Source of the DNA: Cucurbitaria berberidis CBS 394.84
Lineage: Eukaryota > Ascomycota > Dothideomycetes > Pleosporales > Cucurbitariaceae
Assembly: GCF_010015615.1 (NCBI RefSeq)
Contig: NW_024468935.1
Location: 5,735,692-5,799,691, forward strand
Length of the DNA stretch: 64,000 nt
Direction: 5' to 3'
Made by a program: the position numbers and the translations under genes
Notes under the pieces: generated by a model
The model's input: the letters and a program-made list of their open reading frames with translations, nothing else
Databases searched by the model: none
What the model was told of the DNA's origin: nothing
Shown here: positions 1 through 10,274 of the stretch, piece after piece
Layout of the letters: each line of letters begins with the position of its first letter
How positions within the stretch are numbered: the stretch's first letter is position 1

Positions 1-79
1 TAACACTCATAGAGACTGCCCTATACTCGACATCTAATTTTTGGGTGAGAAAGGAGACATTTAGCTAATGAAGTTACAG

Positions 80-205
80 CCACCAATGGGACATAACGAA
101 GACGAAGTCGATGGATTCGACTATTGGGTTGAGGAGGACGAGGAGGACGAGGAAGCAGCAAGCGACAGCGACAGCGACGACGACGACGACGACACCCAGA
201 TCTAG
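80..205 (+). CDS. 3' terminal exon of an unidentified gene with acidic tail (partial)
   Basis: A frame from 80 to the TAG at 203-205 encodes a strongly acidic, Asp/Glu/Ser-rich C-terminal tail, including a run of seven aspartates. Just before it lies a credible intron end: a branch-like GCTAAT at 64-69 and an acceptor CAG at 77-79. The donor and the rest of the gene would lie left of the window, since the only GTGAGA in view (45) would give an intron of just 35 nt. Acidic tails of this kind occur in many nuclear proteins, so no function can be assigned. An alternative is a short chance ORF from ATG 68. Confidence 0.3.
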   Translation, partial: PPMGHNEDEVDGFDYWVEEDEEDEEAASDSDSDDDDDDTQI

Positions 206-687
206 CAGGCACAACTCCTACTTCTGGGGCTTATCGTGGGTTCAGGTTGAAGTTTACGGCACACAAAGCAACCGACCAAAAGCGCAAGGTCCTTAATGCG
301 AATGGATTGCTAAAAAAAGTACTTCTGTTCATGGGTCGGGTTTCCTTATGCGATGTATCCCTTTTCATTACGGCATGGTGGGATGATTATTTTTCTCCAA
401 ACAGCGATATCCATTCCAATAGCGCTCTGGCATAGGGTCAATTGATAGCATAGATTAAGTCATATTCCTGTGGCGCATGCGAGGTGAAAGAACTCATGAG
501 AAGACTAGGCTGCATCCAGTCACTAATTGCCACCACGTGACCGCGCGCCCTGCGTTTTCGGCGGACGCGCTTCCTTACTTACACTTCTGACACCCCCGCT
601 TGCCGATCCTAACTTTACCCAACGCAAACATCTGGTTGTCGTCTCTCACCATCGCGATCACGGCAATTGAGGTTAAATTCTTGCACC
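206..687. other. Intergenic region upstream of RAD7
   Basis: I see no supported gene here. It should hold the 3' end of the upstream gene and the RAD7 promoter and 5' leader. No clear TATA box was found. Confidence 0.5.
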
Positions 688-2873
688 ATGTAAGTCCAAA
701 GTCGCATGCGAATGCTTCATCTCGCATAGCTAACGAGTGGCGACAGGAGCGGGCGACGAGGAGCAAGAGGAACGGGCATTCGGGGGCCGCACTCTGCGCT
801 GACAGACTTCTTGGCCGTAAGTCAGCCCTTATCTAGAAGATCGTTCTGATTGAGGTTCGTGGTGCTGGGGAGAGGCATGCCTCAGCAGCAGCAACCCTCA
901 TACGGGCTCACGAAAAGGACGCAAGGATAAATCTCAAACTCGAGCACTAACACTTTGACCCAGGCCAACAACATCTCCGCCCAAGAGATCCGCGATTCAT
1001 ATCGCCAGCGCGTGCAACGAGCCGAGCAGGACGCCCCTCCTGATGCAGACAACGGTGAAGGTCCGTCGAACACCGAGAATAATGGTGAAGATCCTACCGA
1101 GGAGGACCTACTGGCAGAGTCCTCTGTCATGGCAGCCGAACGCAGCCGCAAGCGCAAGCGCAACCAGGACGAAGCCATCGCAAAGATAAAGAAGGGCAAG
1201 GAAACGAAAAAGAAGGCTGCCTCCAAGAAGAAAAAGAAAGGCTCGGACGACGAGTCTGACTTTGAGGACATGATGGACATGTACAAGAAAGCGAAACCGC
1301 TGCCTGGACAGTTGGATAATTGCGAGCTCTGCAGCAAGCGGTTCACCGTCACGCCATACAGCAAGGCTGGGCCTGAAGGCGGATTGCTCTGCACCCCTTG
1401 CGGCAAAGAAATGGTCAAGGAAGCCAAGGCACACGAAAAGTCAACTAAGCCTGTCGTCCGCAAGGGCCGTAGGAAGATTGAGAGCAACCGTCTGGACGGT
1501 ATGACTATGGGCGGGCCGAAATCGCTGCAGCTGCTATGCATCGAGAAACTCGCCAAGCACTCCGAGGACATTGATGAGCTGGGTGAGATGCCAGAGGGCG
1601 TCATGAACCGTATCAGTGAAATCTTCTCCAAGAAGAGAGCAATGAACTCCACGACGATGAAGCTGTTCCTGCAGCCAGATATGGAGTCGGTAGCTATTCA
1701 TGAGGCAGCGTGTAAGTCTAACACCGATCCATTGCGTGCGATATTCTGGGACTAATCGCATTACCAGACCTTGAAACAGAAGACTATAACCAGATCTTTG
1801 CTGTCTGCCCGAACGTCAAGCGAGTTTCTCTGCGCAATTGCTGCCAGTTCAAGGACAGCAACATTGACTACATGAACGAGAAGGCCAAAGCTCTCACTGA
1901 CATCCAGCTTCTGGGTGCCAATTTAGTCTCGAACGACAAGTGGGCCGAACTCTTCATCGCGCGAGGCCAAGACCTCAAGTCCTTCAAGGTAGAGTGGCTA
2001 GACGCTGCTTTTGACGACCAGGCTGTGGAGGCGCTTACAACCTTCTGCCCCAATCTCGAACGCCTCAAACTGGAACGCTGCAAGCGGATTGGAAAAGACA
2101 GCATCGACGCGATTGCCCGGCTACATCATCTCAAGCATCTCACCCTACGCTTCTACGAGCCTATCCCTCGTGAGAAGCTCATCCACCTCATAACTTCTGT
2201 AGGCGCCCACCTACGCACACTCTGCTTGGAGCACTTCCTCGATGACTCGGTAGATCCTACAGATGATGTCCTCGAGATCATTCACGACACCTGTCGCCAT
2301 CTGATCAAGTTCCGCTTTACTGAGAACAACGAGTGCACTGATGCCGGCTATGTCAATCTCTTTTCGAACTGGGCGAACCCGCCATTGCACTACATCGACG
2401 TGAACAGCACACGCGACATGGACAACACCAACCCGGATGGCCCGGAAGACTGCCCTATAGGTTTGGCTTCAGACGGTTTCCGCGAGATGATGAGCCACTC
2501 TGGCAAGCGCGTTGAGTTTCTAGACATATCGTCGTGCCGACACATCTCACACAGCACCTTGGTAGAAATCTTCGACGGGACGCGACAGTATCCACATCTT
2601 CGCGAAGTCAACCTTTCGTTCTGTCCCGTCGTCGACACGGAGATCATAGCGGGTGTCTTCCGGTCTTGCCCAATGATCAAGAAGGTCGTCACATTTGGCT
2701 GTTTCCAAGTTGCCGATGTGGTCGTGCCGAGGGGCATCGTATTGATCGGTGCTCCAAGAGCGCAGGATCAGATCGAGCAGTTCGGGGAGGTGGTGTTTGA
2801 CTTCCAGAAGAATGCACAGAAGGAGAAGGATGACATGAGGGCTATGGGACGTATTGTGCCAGTCATGGGCTGA
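688..2873 (+). CDS. RAD7: DNA repair protein Rad7 (nucleotide excision repair, LRR protein)
   Basis: Rad7 pairs with Rad16 for global-genome nucleotide excision repair and acts in a cullin-type ubiquitin ligase. Four exons are inferred: 688-689, 747-816, 964-1711 and 1768-2873, giving 641 aa. Exon 2 encodes the hallmark N-terminal motif GPHSALTDFLA; in yeast Rad7 this is GPNSALTQFL. A basic/acidic linker follows, then a probable zinc site (Cys144, Cys147, Cys167, Cys170), then a leucine-rich repeat C-terminus ending near 'IVLIGAP'. The start codon is split: AT at 688-689 is joined to G at 747 by removal of a 57-nt intron with a GCTAAC branch site. Without splicing the ATG is followed directly by TAA. 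The second intron (817-963) has a CACTAAC branch. Homology is secure; the exact 5' end is inferred. Confidence 0.93.
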
Positions 2874-5456
2874 GCCGGTCGTCAACAGGCGTTGGAGGAG
2901 TGGCAGTCTTTACACTGGACCAACCCACGCACTCACACTAACGCCCCCTACGAAAACGGTGTTAGGCGTTCATGAAAGGGCTATGGCAGGGCACTTCATT
3001 TCTTATACATTTCTTTTTTCTCGGCGTCGGCGATCCAGTCCCAGCTGACATGGAACAACGTCCATGTCCTGGATTCACGCTTGATATATATGCATTTCAC
3101 GACTTGATAAATTTCTATGTGCTATTCTCCAGGTCCTTGTTGTGAGATCGTCTCCGGCCGAGGCTGCATGTGTCCGCGCCGGGTGCCTGCAGAAGCGGAA
3201 AGGCGCTAACACCCGGGAAGGAAAGGGGCGCCTTCCTCCAGCATCAAGCTCGCCGCTCTGCCGGGTGTGCGTTGTCGACCATTCCTACATCGAACGCCTT
3301 CTCCCTAGTTTTCACCGTCTTCAATATCGCCCGAGACACTTGATGCTACCATGGCATTGGTAAGCGCTTGTTTGGAGAGGCTCTGCTCGGTCAGCATTGA
3401 GTCAAGAGCACAGCTCATATTTGCGCAGCATAGTAGACTGTTGGGTCGTACAACAGAAGTACACTTTGACTACTCGAGCAAATTTCCAGTGTCCTTAACA
3501 CAAGCCCTCCGTTATGCGATCCATAAAGCGCTCCTGGACTGGGCCCTTGCACTCTGGTAGAGAGCATGCGGCGTCTCATCTCAGACACCCTTCTCGGGCG
3601 TTCGAGCTTTCCAGGACGTTCCGACTACATGGCAACATGCTCCGAGGTTTCAAAACGTCGCATTCACACGGCCTTGTGGGGTTCCTGCAGTCGATCATAA
3701 CGCCTCTGTTGTGCATGCTCCGATAAGCAGCCCGAATCATCCCGCTACTTGCCTGGTCTTCGCTGGGGACATTACTGTGACAAGGTATGTTGCGAGCATA
3801 TCCCCTCTTTTGGACTGATATCACCGAAACTAGACTAGGTATCTCACAGCATGCTAAAGATCCTCTCCGAGGACTCTTATGTCGCGCAAAGCCAAGAGCA
3901 TAGCCGACGAGAGCAAGGCAACTGCGCCGATCAAAGTTTCGACTTCATTCGCTCGCATGAGTTGACACTGGAAGACTCGAGAAACGAGGTGGCACGACTC
4001 ATGTGGTGCAATCCCTGCCAGCTCATCTACTTAGCGAGCAATGTGGATCTGGAGGTGAAGTCGACATGCAGTCTGCTGTGCATGATCCCAACGCGTTCGT
4101 ATCCCATGCTGAACGAATACAATTCCAAATCGGGATTAGGATTGATATTAGGAAATGGGACGATGGATGGAGAGTGTGGGATATCCAGAATAAGCACGCA
4201 GGGATTCTGTGACGCGTCTTTTGATAAAGCAAGACCCCCCTCACACTAGTAAAGCTTATTCGAAAAGTCAGCGGGCGTCATCTGACAACGGCATTCACAA
4301 CGGAGCTGCGGATACTTGGACATGGGTTGCTACCTCTAAATATTCAGACTGCGCACGAGGAAGTGGGACTTTCAGGATGTAAGTGCCGAGGAGGTTACAC
4401 GAAATGTGCGTTGATCGTGACAGGTCGTTTCTTGGTGGTTAGTCCGCATGTGGCGTAACAAACCATCGTTTTACTATTCCCTCACTTGCTTCAGTTCGCC
4501 AATTTGGACTCGTACAGCATTGATAGGAAGCATCAGCATTGAACGGCGATGGGTTGTTGCTGACATTGTTGAATCATGAAGCGGTTGATCCGGTGGACCG
4601 AGTCATGGACTTGGGCATCATTTTGTGGAGATCCCAACGAGGCACCGCACCCGGGGTGTGCACGGTACTTTTCTAGAACATCTTTAAACCCAGCCTCAAA
4701 TCTCGAAACAGCCATAGCTCTCGGTGTTTTGGCGGCCTAGTAAGTCGTGGCTACCGCCACTTTGATAATTTGGGCTGACGGACTTGGCCGCAGACTTTGG
4801 TGGCGACGAGTCAAATCACGGAAATAACTACACTACATATACATCAAGCTAATCGGCAATTTTGCCTCACGCTTTGACTTTGCCAATCTGTCGGGCTTGA
4901 CGACCGTGATTCGCTCCGACCCCGTCTCATGGTGACCATAGCTTCCTCGGAACGCATCACCACATGATACCATGAAGTAATCCTCTCATGGGTTACACCA
5001 ATCGACACAATGCTGGTCACAACTCAGTCGGCGAAACGGGCAATCAGGTTTTCTCACCGCTTCAGCGACTCGTAATCTGACAGATCGAATAATCTCCGTT
5101 GACGAAAAGGCTTGTTCATGGCGCCCTGCGATCCGACTTGAATGCCACGTCGCGTACGTTGGCTGCTCAAGTGAACAGAGCGGTGGGTCCGCTTTTGGTT
5201 GCTTTGATATCAACTAAGCTTGCCATCACCTTCATTTCGATCAACACTCTTCTACAGCACAACCAAATAGTTTCACAGCTCCCATCATGTCCCCTTACGA
5301 GCACCACCACGGAATCTATCCGCACCGCCACTAGTCCCACTAATATCTTTCCATCTCAGAAGCTTAATGCATGGACGTTGAGCTAGTCGGGATGGAGTGA
5401 GGTTCGACGGATACGAGCGGAGTCATCCTAAACTGGCCAGCTTTTGGCGCCATTTG
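2874..5456. other. Gene-poor 2.6 kb stretch between RAD7 and the cysteine-rich cluster
   Basis: No gene could be supported. Short ORFs exist at 3851-4249 (132 aa) and, in another frame, 4003-4212 (69 aa). The latter ends in a protein-like stretch rich in Ile, Arg and Trp, but neither shows a family I recognise, a convincing start or splice partners. The segment may hold a decayed gene. Confidence 0.4.
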
Positions 5457-5990
5457 ATGACTTCTTCGACCGAGCCGTCGTTCAAACCTCCGCCGATTGT
5501 TGTATGTCTCTGCCAGGAACACTGTCTTGGCATTGGCAGGAAGATATACAATCCCAGCCAGGTGTGCCCCGATTGTCTGAAACGACACGATCCTCAACAA
5601 CTCCGTGTGTGGGCGGACAACGACACTGCTGCCCTATCGCTTATAGACGAAGAATCGGCACGAAAGCAAGTGCTGAAGCGAAACATTGAAGCACATGGTC
5701 GCTATTTTTGCGCCTTCGAAGACCCAGATTATCAGCACTGTAGGTGGCGGCAGAGCGATCTAAATCTGCGTGGTACCCGTTTGAACTGCAGCTCCGTACG
5801 TACCAAGGGTACAGCCTGCGCGAGGTGCTGGAACCGGCATCTACAGAAGATCCAAATCATACAGTACTTCACGCCAACTGGGCATTGCCATGAGGAGGCA
5901 GACAAGGCTGTAGCGAGGTTGGAGGGAACGGAGGCGAGCACTGAGGGAGTAGAGGATGACTTGGAAGGCTACAACGAAATGCTAATTTGA
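5457..5990 (+). CDS. Cysteine-rich tandem family, copy A (one C-terminal module)
   Basis: I do not recognise a named family. The 177-aa intronless protein has the cluster's N-terminal motif (C-x3-C-x13-C-x2-C, ending in CPDC) and one C-terminal module: FCAFEDPDYQ, a Trp 11 residues after that Cys, then C-x9-C-x2-C ending in CARC. The Cys arrangement suggests metal binding, probably zinc; that is inference. The start at 5457 is chosen because sister copies begin 8-30 residues before the first Cys; an in-frame ATG lies 20 codons upstream. There is no signal peptide, so an intracellular protein is likely. The tail after the module is acidic and unique to this copy. The stop lies 105 nt before the start of copy B. 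Confidence 0.7.
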   Translation: MTSSTEPSFKPPPIVVCLCQEHCLGIGRKIYNPSQVCPDCLKRHDPQQLRVWADNDTAALSLIDEESARKQVLKRNIEAHGRYFCAFEDPDYQHCRWRQSDLNLRGTRLNCSSVRTKGTACARCWNRHLQKIQIIQYFTPTGHCHEEADKAVARLEGTEASTEGVEDDLEGYNEMLI

Positions 5991-6094
5991 TATTGAACAA
6001 GTCAAAGACGGTCGATTGGTAAGAAATCTTGGTCCTCATTATTTTCGACGTGCTAACAAAAACAAGCTCCATGTTACCCATCCTTCTGCTTATT

Positions 6095-6760
6095 ATGCTA
6101 GCGCCACCGAAGCCTCATTGCGCATTCGGAGTCGCTTGTGACTCATCCCCAGAAGGGCAGGAGAAAGGTCCAAACATTTGCTCATGGTGCAAAAACATGA
6201 GCTTCGATGCCTTGTACGAAAAATCCGAGACACAACCAGAAACACGCTATATAAAGCGCCTCATCGACGCCTACATGCACCAACTCGAGCGAGACAGCGA
6301 AGAACGAATCATCAAAGGCTGGTCATACCTTTGCGCTTGCAAAGACCCGGAGTATCGATTCCAAACCTGGCGGCAAGACTTCAACCCAAGAGATTCACGA
6401 GTTTGCGGTACAGTGCGCCATCGAGGCCAGCTATGCGCGCGGTGTTATCGCAAGGCTCTTGAGCAAGACCAATCATGGCTTGCACACTTCGAAGGCGACA
6501 GGCTTGGATTTCCGTGTGTTTTCGAGGACCCGCGGTTGAGACGGCAAACTGATATGAGTTGGAGGATTGGACCCGTGGATGAGTTGGGCCGTCCGGATCC
6601 TTGCTGGGAGAAGGATTCAAGAAAACATGGACGATGTGAGAGGGCGGGACAAAAGAATCAGTTGTGTCAGAAGTGCTTCAATCGCATGTGTGAGATTAGA
6701 GGGTTTGGGAGGTACTTTGACACCGAGTGGGGCACGTTGCGTGAGGGTTTTGGCGTTTAA
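6095..6760 (+). CDS. Cysteine-rich tandem family, copy B (two C-terminal modules)
   Basis: A 221-aa intronless paralogue. It begins MLAPPKPHC, close to the MAPPPKP start of copy F, which is why this ATG is preferred over 6029. The longer start would add a hydrophobic stretch resembling a signal peptide that no sister has. The N-terminal motif is C-x5-C-x13-C-x2-C (CSWC). Two modules follow: the first runs from YLCACKDPEYRF through WRQDF to CGTV..LCARC, the second from FPCVFEDP through WRIGP to CERA..LCQKC. Both end in exactly C-x9-C-x2-C. Function unknown; zinc-binding fold inferred. It sits directly behind copy A, so co-expression is possible. Confidence 0.75.
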   Translation: MLAPPKPHCAFGVACDSSPEGQEKGPNICSWCKNMSFDALYEKSETQPETRYIKRLIDAYMHQLERDSEERIIKGWSYLCACKDPEYRFQTWRQDFNPRDSRVCGTVRHRGQLCARCYRKALEQDQSWLAHFEGDRLGFPCVFEDPRLRRQTDMSWRIGPVDELGRPDPCWEKDSRKHGRCERAGQKNQLCQKCFNRMCEIRGFGRYFDTEWGTLREGFGV

Positions 6761-8022
6761 AGAGGGGGGACGCTAATTGTCGATGATGACTGCCTGCAAA
6801 AGTAACGCAAAGAGGGACGACCAGGTTTGAAACGAAACAGAACCTTTCGGCAGTATTCAAGTTCCCTATTTCAACTACAGGAAACTGGCGAGGTCGCATC
6901 GCTACATCAAATCGACTCAAATACACCTTCTGGATCTTACGTCCGGATATGGTAGCAATTCAGAGGCAAATAATCGTCGTCTTCGTCCTTCACTTGGAAG
7001 GTAACCTGGATTGGAGACTGCACCTAACGAACCAAGTTGATGCGGCTTTCCATCAATGACAGCCCAGGACGTACATGTGCATCACCTAGGACAATAACGA
7101 AGAAGACGTGTAATGGAAGAAACGGTTTAAACTGAGGCGCACCCCGAACGCCATGGTGCCTTCGGACGCGCAGGATAGGGGGATACGTATTCGAAGTTTT
7201 CGCCGGAGGAGGAAAGATTGTGCTACATTCTTTATCCCTACGTGCAATGAGTATAGGACTACTTCGATCGGTGTATGGGAGTGATATCTGCAGTATTCAA
7301 CTGGTGAAGAGCTTCATAGCACGATAGATGGGTTAGGGTGGGGAGAGGGAGACTTGACGTTGTCACCAAGGCAGCTTGCGGAAGATGCACTTTCGGGTCG
7401 CGTTTCTCCGCATCTGCTACCAAATGACTGTATTCAGCCTTCATGGACAGTCTGGTTTGTGGCACATTTTAAAGGCTTCAAAAGTGGACACCCATATCCT
7501 TGTTTGGACAGCAAACTCTCATCGGTTCATTCATATCTTCTAGAGCTGTGCAGCACTGACTCACTTTAACGGCTGCGTCAACACACCTTAGGACGGGCAT
7601 GGACATCAACAGTATCCTCCTAGAGAAGGTTTTAACAGCGTGGTGACAGAAATGCAGCAATGCAAGAAAATTCTGTCGGAAGAGAGGATGACACAAAGTA
7701 TGTTATAAATTAGTGACTTCCAAGCTTCCGTAGGGATCGCCCAAATCCAGCATTACCAAAACCTGGTCAGTCAGGCAAGACCTGCAGGTGACTTGATTGT
7801 ACGGACTTCTGTGAGTAACCGGCATGGCATGACTGTACACATCAGGCAGTATAGTGACTCCCTTGCCATATAAAGGGTTGTAGATAACTAGCAATCAACC
7901 CTCTTTCGGCCCAGCAAACAAAATATCAGAATAAAACACGCACTAAAGCGATCGAAATATCAGTACTAGGTACCACCGGGAAATCTTTTTATGCGCAAGA
8001 GCTAAGCTACTACTGCCGAGAA
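6761..8022. other. Spacer between cysteine-rich copies B and C
   Basis: No intact gene is visible. The 1.26 kb gap is large enough for a lost copy; an ORF at 7354-7569 holds a weakly similar Tyr-Pro-Cys stretch but lacks the paired C-x2-C motifs. The downstream end is the promoter of copy C. Confidence 0.4.
7869..7875 (+). promoter_or_regulatory. TATA box of copy C
   Basis: TATAAAG lies 154 nt before the copy C start codon. Comparable boxes precede copies D, E and G at 116-141 nt. Confidence 0.5.
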
Positions 8023-8523
8023 ATGGCGCCTTTCAAAAGGCCATGCGTATTCGCCGGGGCTTGCATCGACGGGTGTGAGGAAAAGGGCCCCGAGCCTTGC
8101 TTTGATTGTTTCAAGACCCATCCATGGATCCTACAACTACAAATTGCCGAAGGAAAGAAGGAAAACGACGAATCCATCAAAGCCGCACTAGAGTCGCTCA
8201 TAGAAAGACAGCAAACAACATCTGAGACTGGATATCCCTGTATCATCCGGCAGCGCTTATACCTGAATAGTGAAACGGCGTGGTGGATTAAACCTATACT
8301 CGAGGGCAGGCTGGAACAGCGAGCAGAGTGGGTGAAGACAAGGCCGGTGGAAAATCCTCACATGATTAATTGTCCAAGCGTTCCCAGCAAAAATCAATTG
8401 TGTCTAGGGTGTCTTCAGGCATGGCGAGCACGTTTCACGTATTGCACGCCAGATATCAAAGAACAGTTCAGGGAAGATGGACGGCTGGACGTTGATCGGG
8501 CGGGGATGCCGAATCTGTCGTAG
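8023..8523 (+). CDS. Cysteine-rich tandem family, copy C (one module)
   Basis: A 166-aa intronless protein of unknown function. The first Cys is at residue 8, and the N-terminal motif is C-x5-C-x11-C-x2-C (CFDC followed by Thr-His-Pro). An acidic helix-like linker precedes the single module, which starts YPCIIRQR, has a double Trp after 13 residues, and ends CPSV..LCLGC, i.e. C-x9-C-x2-C. It is closest to copy D: both share the WW pair, the Arg-Gln-Gln before the module and near-identical length. That fits a tandem duplication. No signal peptide or membrane segment is seen. A TATA box lies 154 nt upstream. Confidence 0.78.
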   Translation: MAPFKRPCVFAGACIDGCEEKGPEPCFDCFKTHPWILQLQIAEGKKENDESIKAALESLIERQQTTSETGYPCIIRQRLYLNSETAWWIKPILEGRLEQRAEWVKTRPVENPHMINCPSVPSKNQLCLGCLQAWRARFTYCTPDIKEQFREDGRLDVDRAGMPNLS

Positions 8524-9170
8524 GTCGAGTTGCGACGAGGGAGGAAATATGGCAGCACCACACGCTGTTATGGTAGAAGCAGTTGAAGTGCGGAGATGTT
8601 TTCAATTACTTCAAGTTCGTTGATAGAAAACTTATTGGGTGTCCGGGTTTCTAATACCACGAGCTCTATGAAGGTGGGGAAGCGTTCAGTCCAGCACTTG
8701 TATACCAGTACTGTTTTTTGCTGCAAAATCGCCTCTACGGTTTTTAGAGAAAGCCGGGCGAGGTCTGCAACTCCAATCCTCTTTCGGCCAAACAATTGTT
8801 AGGACATTTCCAACCAGTAGCTCGCTACGTGAAACATGCTAGCTGACTGCAGCATTCTTTTTGAAGATGAATCTCAATCATATCTCAGTCCAAGCCCGAA
8901 CTTTTACTAGTCATATCCACGAGACGGTAGATGATCTTATGCTTTGGGCCGTGCGAAGACTCAGCGTACTTGATTTGTACACGTCAACTAGCGCCGAAAC
9001 TGCTTGATGACTGCTTGATGACCCAGCTATATAAAGGACTTCCGCTATCAGGGTGTCTACTCCAGAATCAAAGAAATACCACACCAAGAGATTGGAAACC
9101 AAAGCGTTTAGACGACAACCTTGACGCCCTAGAGATTATCAAATTTGAGTAATTTCGAAGAAACCTACAC
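8524..9170. other. Spacer between copies C and D
   Basis: No supported gene; it contains the copy D promoter. TGACT/AGTCA motifs recur just upstream of the TATA box. Confidence 0.4.
9028..9037 (+). promoter_or_regulatory. TATA box of copy D
   Basis: TATATAAAGG begins 143 nt before the copy D ATG, the strongest TATA box of the cluster. Two TGATGAC-like sequences directly precede it. Confidence 0.55.
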
Positions 9171-9623
9171 ATGGGTCCAACTTGTTCTTTTCATCAATCG
9201 GGGTGTGTTGGCAAAAGCAGTGTGAAGGGAGAAAAAGCCTGCTCAGACTGCGCTACCGCACACCCAGAACTCATTCGAGACCAGGAGCGCGAGGTATTCG
9301 ATGAAAACTCCACCTGTCTCGATATTCTACGAGCACTCGAAATCGTCATAAAAAGGCAACAGCAGGTGCCACAAGGGCTTTACCCCTGTGTCTCCCGAGA
9401 TATTCGGTTCCAGAACGGAAACAAGACGTGGTGGACAAAATTTGTCGTCAATGCCAGAACGCAGAACATTGCAGATTCTAAGAAGAAGAGCTACCTTTGT
9501 AACGCTGTAATGGCACAGAACACCCTATGTGTAGACTGCCTAGAGGCAGTGCGAAAGAATCAGCCAAGACTTCTCCAGGAACAGACATTTACAAACAAAG
9601 GAATCCTAAACTTAAGTGCATGA
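9171..9623 (+). CDS. Cysteine-rich tandem family, copy D (one module)
   Basis: The shortest member at 150 aa, intronless. The N-terminal motif begins at residue 5 and is C-x6-C-x11-C-x2-C (CSDC followed by Ala-His-Pro). The single module starts YPCVSRDI, has WW after 13 residues, and ends CNAV..LCVDC (C-x9-C-x2-C). It pairs with copy C by length, WW and linker. Function unknown; a small zinc-binding protein or protein-protein adaptor is only inference. No signal peptide. Confidence 0.76.
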   Translation: MGPTCSFHQSGCVGKSSVKGEKACSDCATAHPELIRDQEREVFDENSTCLDILRALEIVIKRQQQVPQGLYPCVSRDIRFQNGNKTWWTKFVVNARTQNIADSKKKSYLCNAVMAQNTLCVDCLEAVRKNQPRLLQEQTFTNKGILNLSA

Positions 9624-10274
9624 TGCGGGCTACATCGTGTGAACTATTTTAGAGAGTTCAGGGTATCTAGAGAGAGCGAAAGCGTGACGGTGGCGGTAAC
9701 AGGTGTAGAGCGAATATTTGAAATTTTTATCATGGTGAATACAATCACTGACGAAGAGCCGAAGAATGACACAAGGACTTTTCATTGATTAGGCTAACCT
9801 ATTTTATCTATAATGAAATGAATCATTTTTGAGCTACTTAGTATGATACATAAACCCTCACATCATGCTCGCATCTTAAAAAATTGGAAATATCCCGAGT
9901 TGACCGTCACAGCGAAGAGCTTCGTCAACAACCACCTCTCTTAGTTCTGAGTGATTCAATGACAGGGACTTAAGCCGATTGTTACGTTACAGTCATCTAC
10001 AAATCGAGTATGTCTCTGTGAGATTGACACCTCGAGCTTGCGTAGTCATACATCGTTAGAGTCATCTCTATGACTGAGATAGGGTTGACACTCATTTTGT
10101 GCTCCTAAAGTCATGAATCATGCTTTTCAGTGGTATATAAATTACTTTGCATAAGAGGTTCAACATGCTCCCTCCTACTCCACAACTCCTACTATCGAAT
10201 ATCGAATTTGCCAAACGCTTAGATATCACGATACCAGTTCATTCGCTTCTAAAGGATCTCCGACCTTTGACTTA
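9624..10274. other. Spacer between copies D and E
   Basis: No supported gene. The last 250 nt carry several TGACT/AGTCA motifs (about 10045-10115) and a TATA box, suggesting a compact promoter for copy E. Confidence 0.4.
10134..10141 (+). promoter_or_regulatory. TATA box of copy E
   Basis: TATATAAA lies about 140 nt before the copy E start, at nearly the same distance as in copies C and D. Confidence 0.55.

Noticed and set aside
882..1652. 256-aa ORF on the minus strand
   Set aside because: It lies entirely antisense to RAD7 coding sequence, is Ser/Phe-rich as expected from reading the complement, and shows no domain.
5397..5456. Upstream in-frame start of copy A
   Set aside because: It would add 20 residues with no counterpart in the family; ATG 5457 places the first Cys at a distance similar to that in sister copies.
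6029..6094. Upstream in-frame start of copy B with a hydrophobic, signal-peptide-like stretch
   Set aside because: No sister copy has such a leader, and ATG 6095 gives a start similar to that of copy F, so secretion is not claimed.
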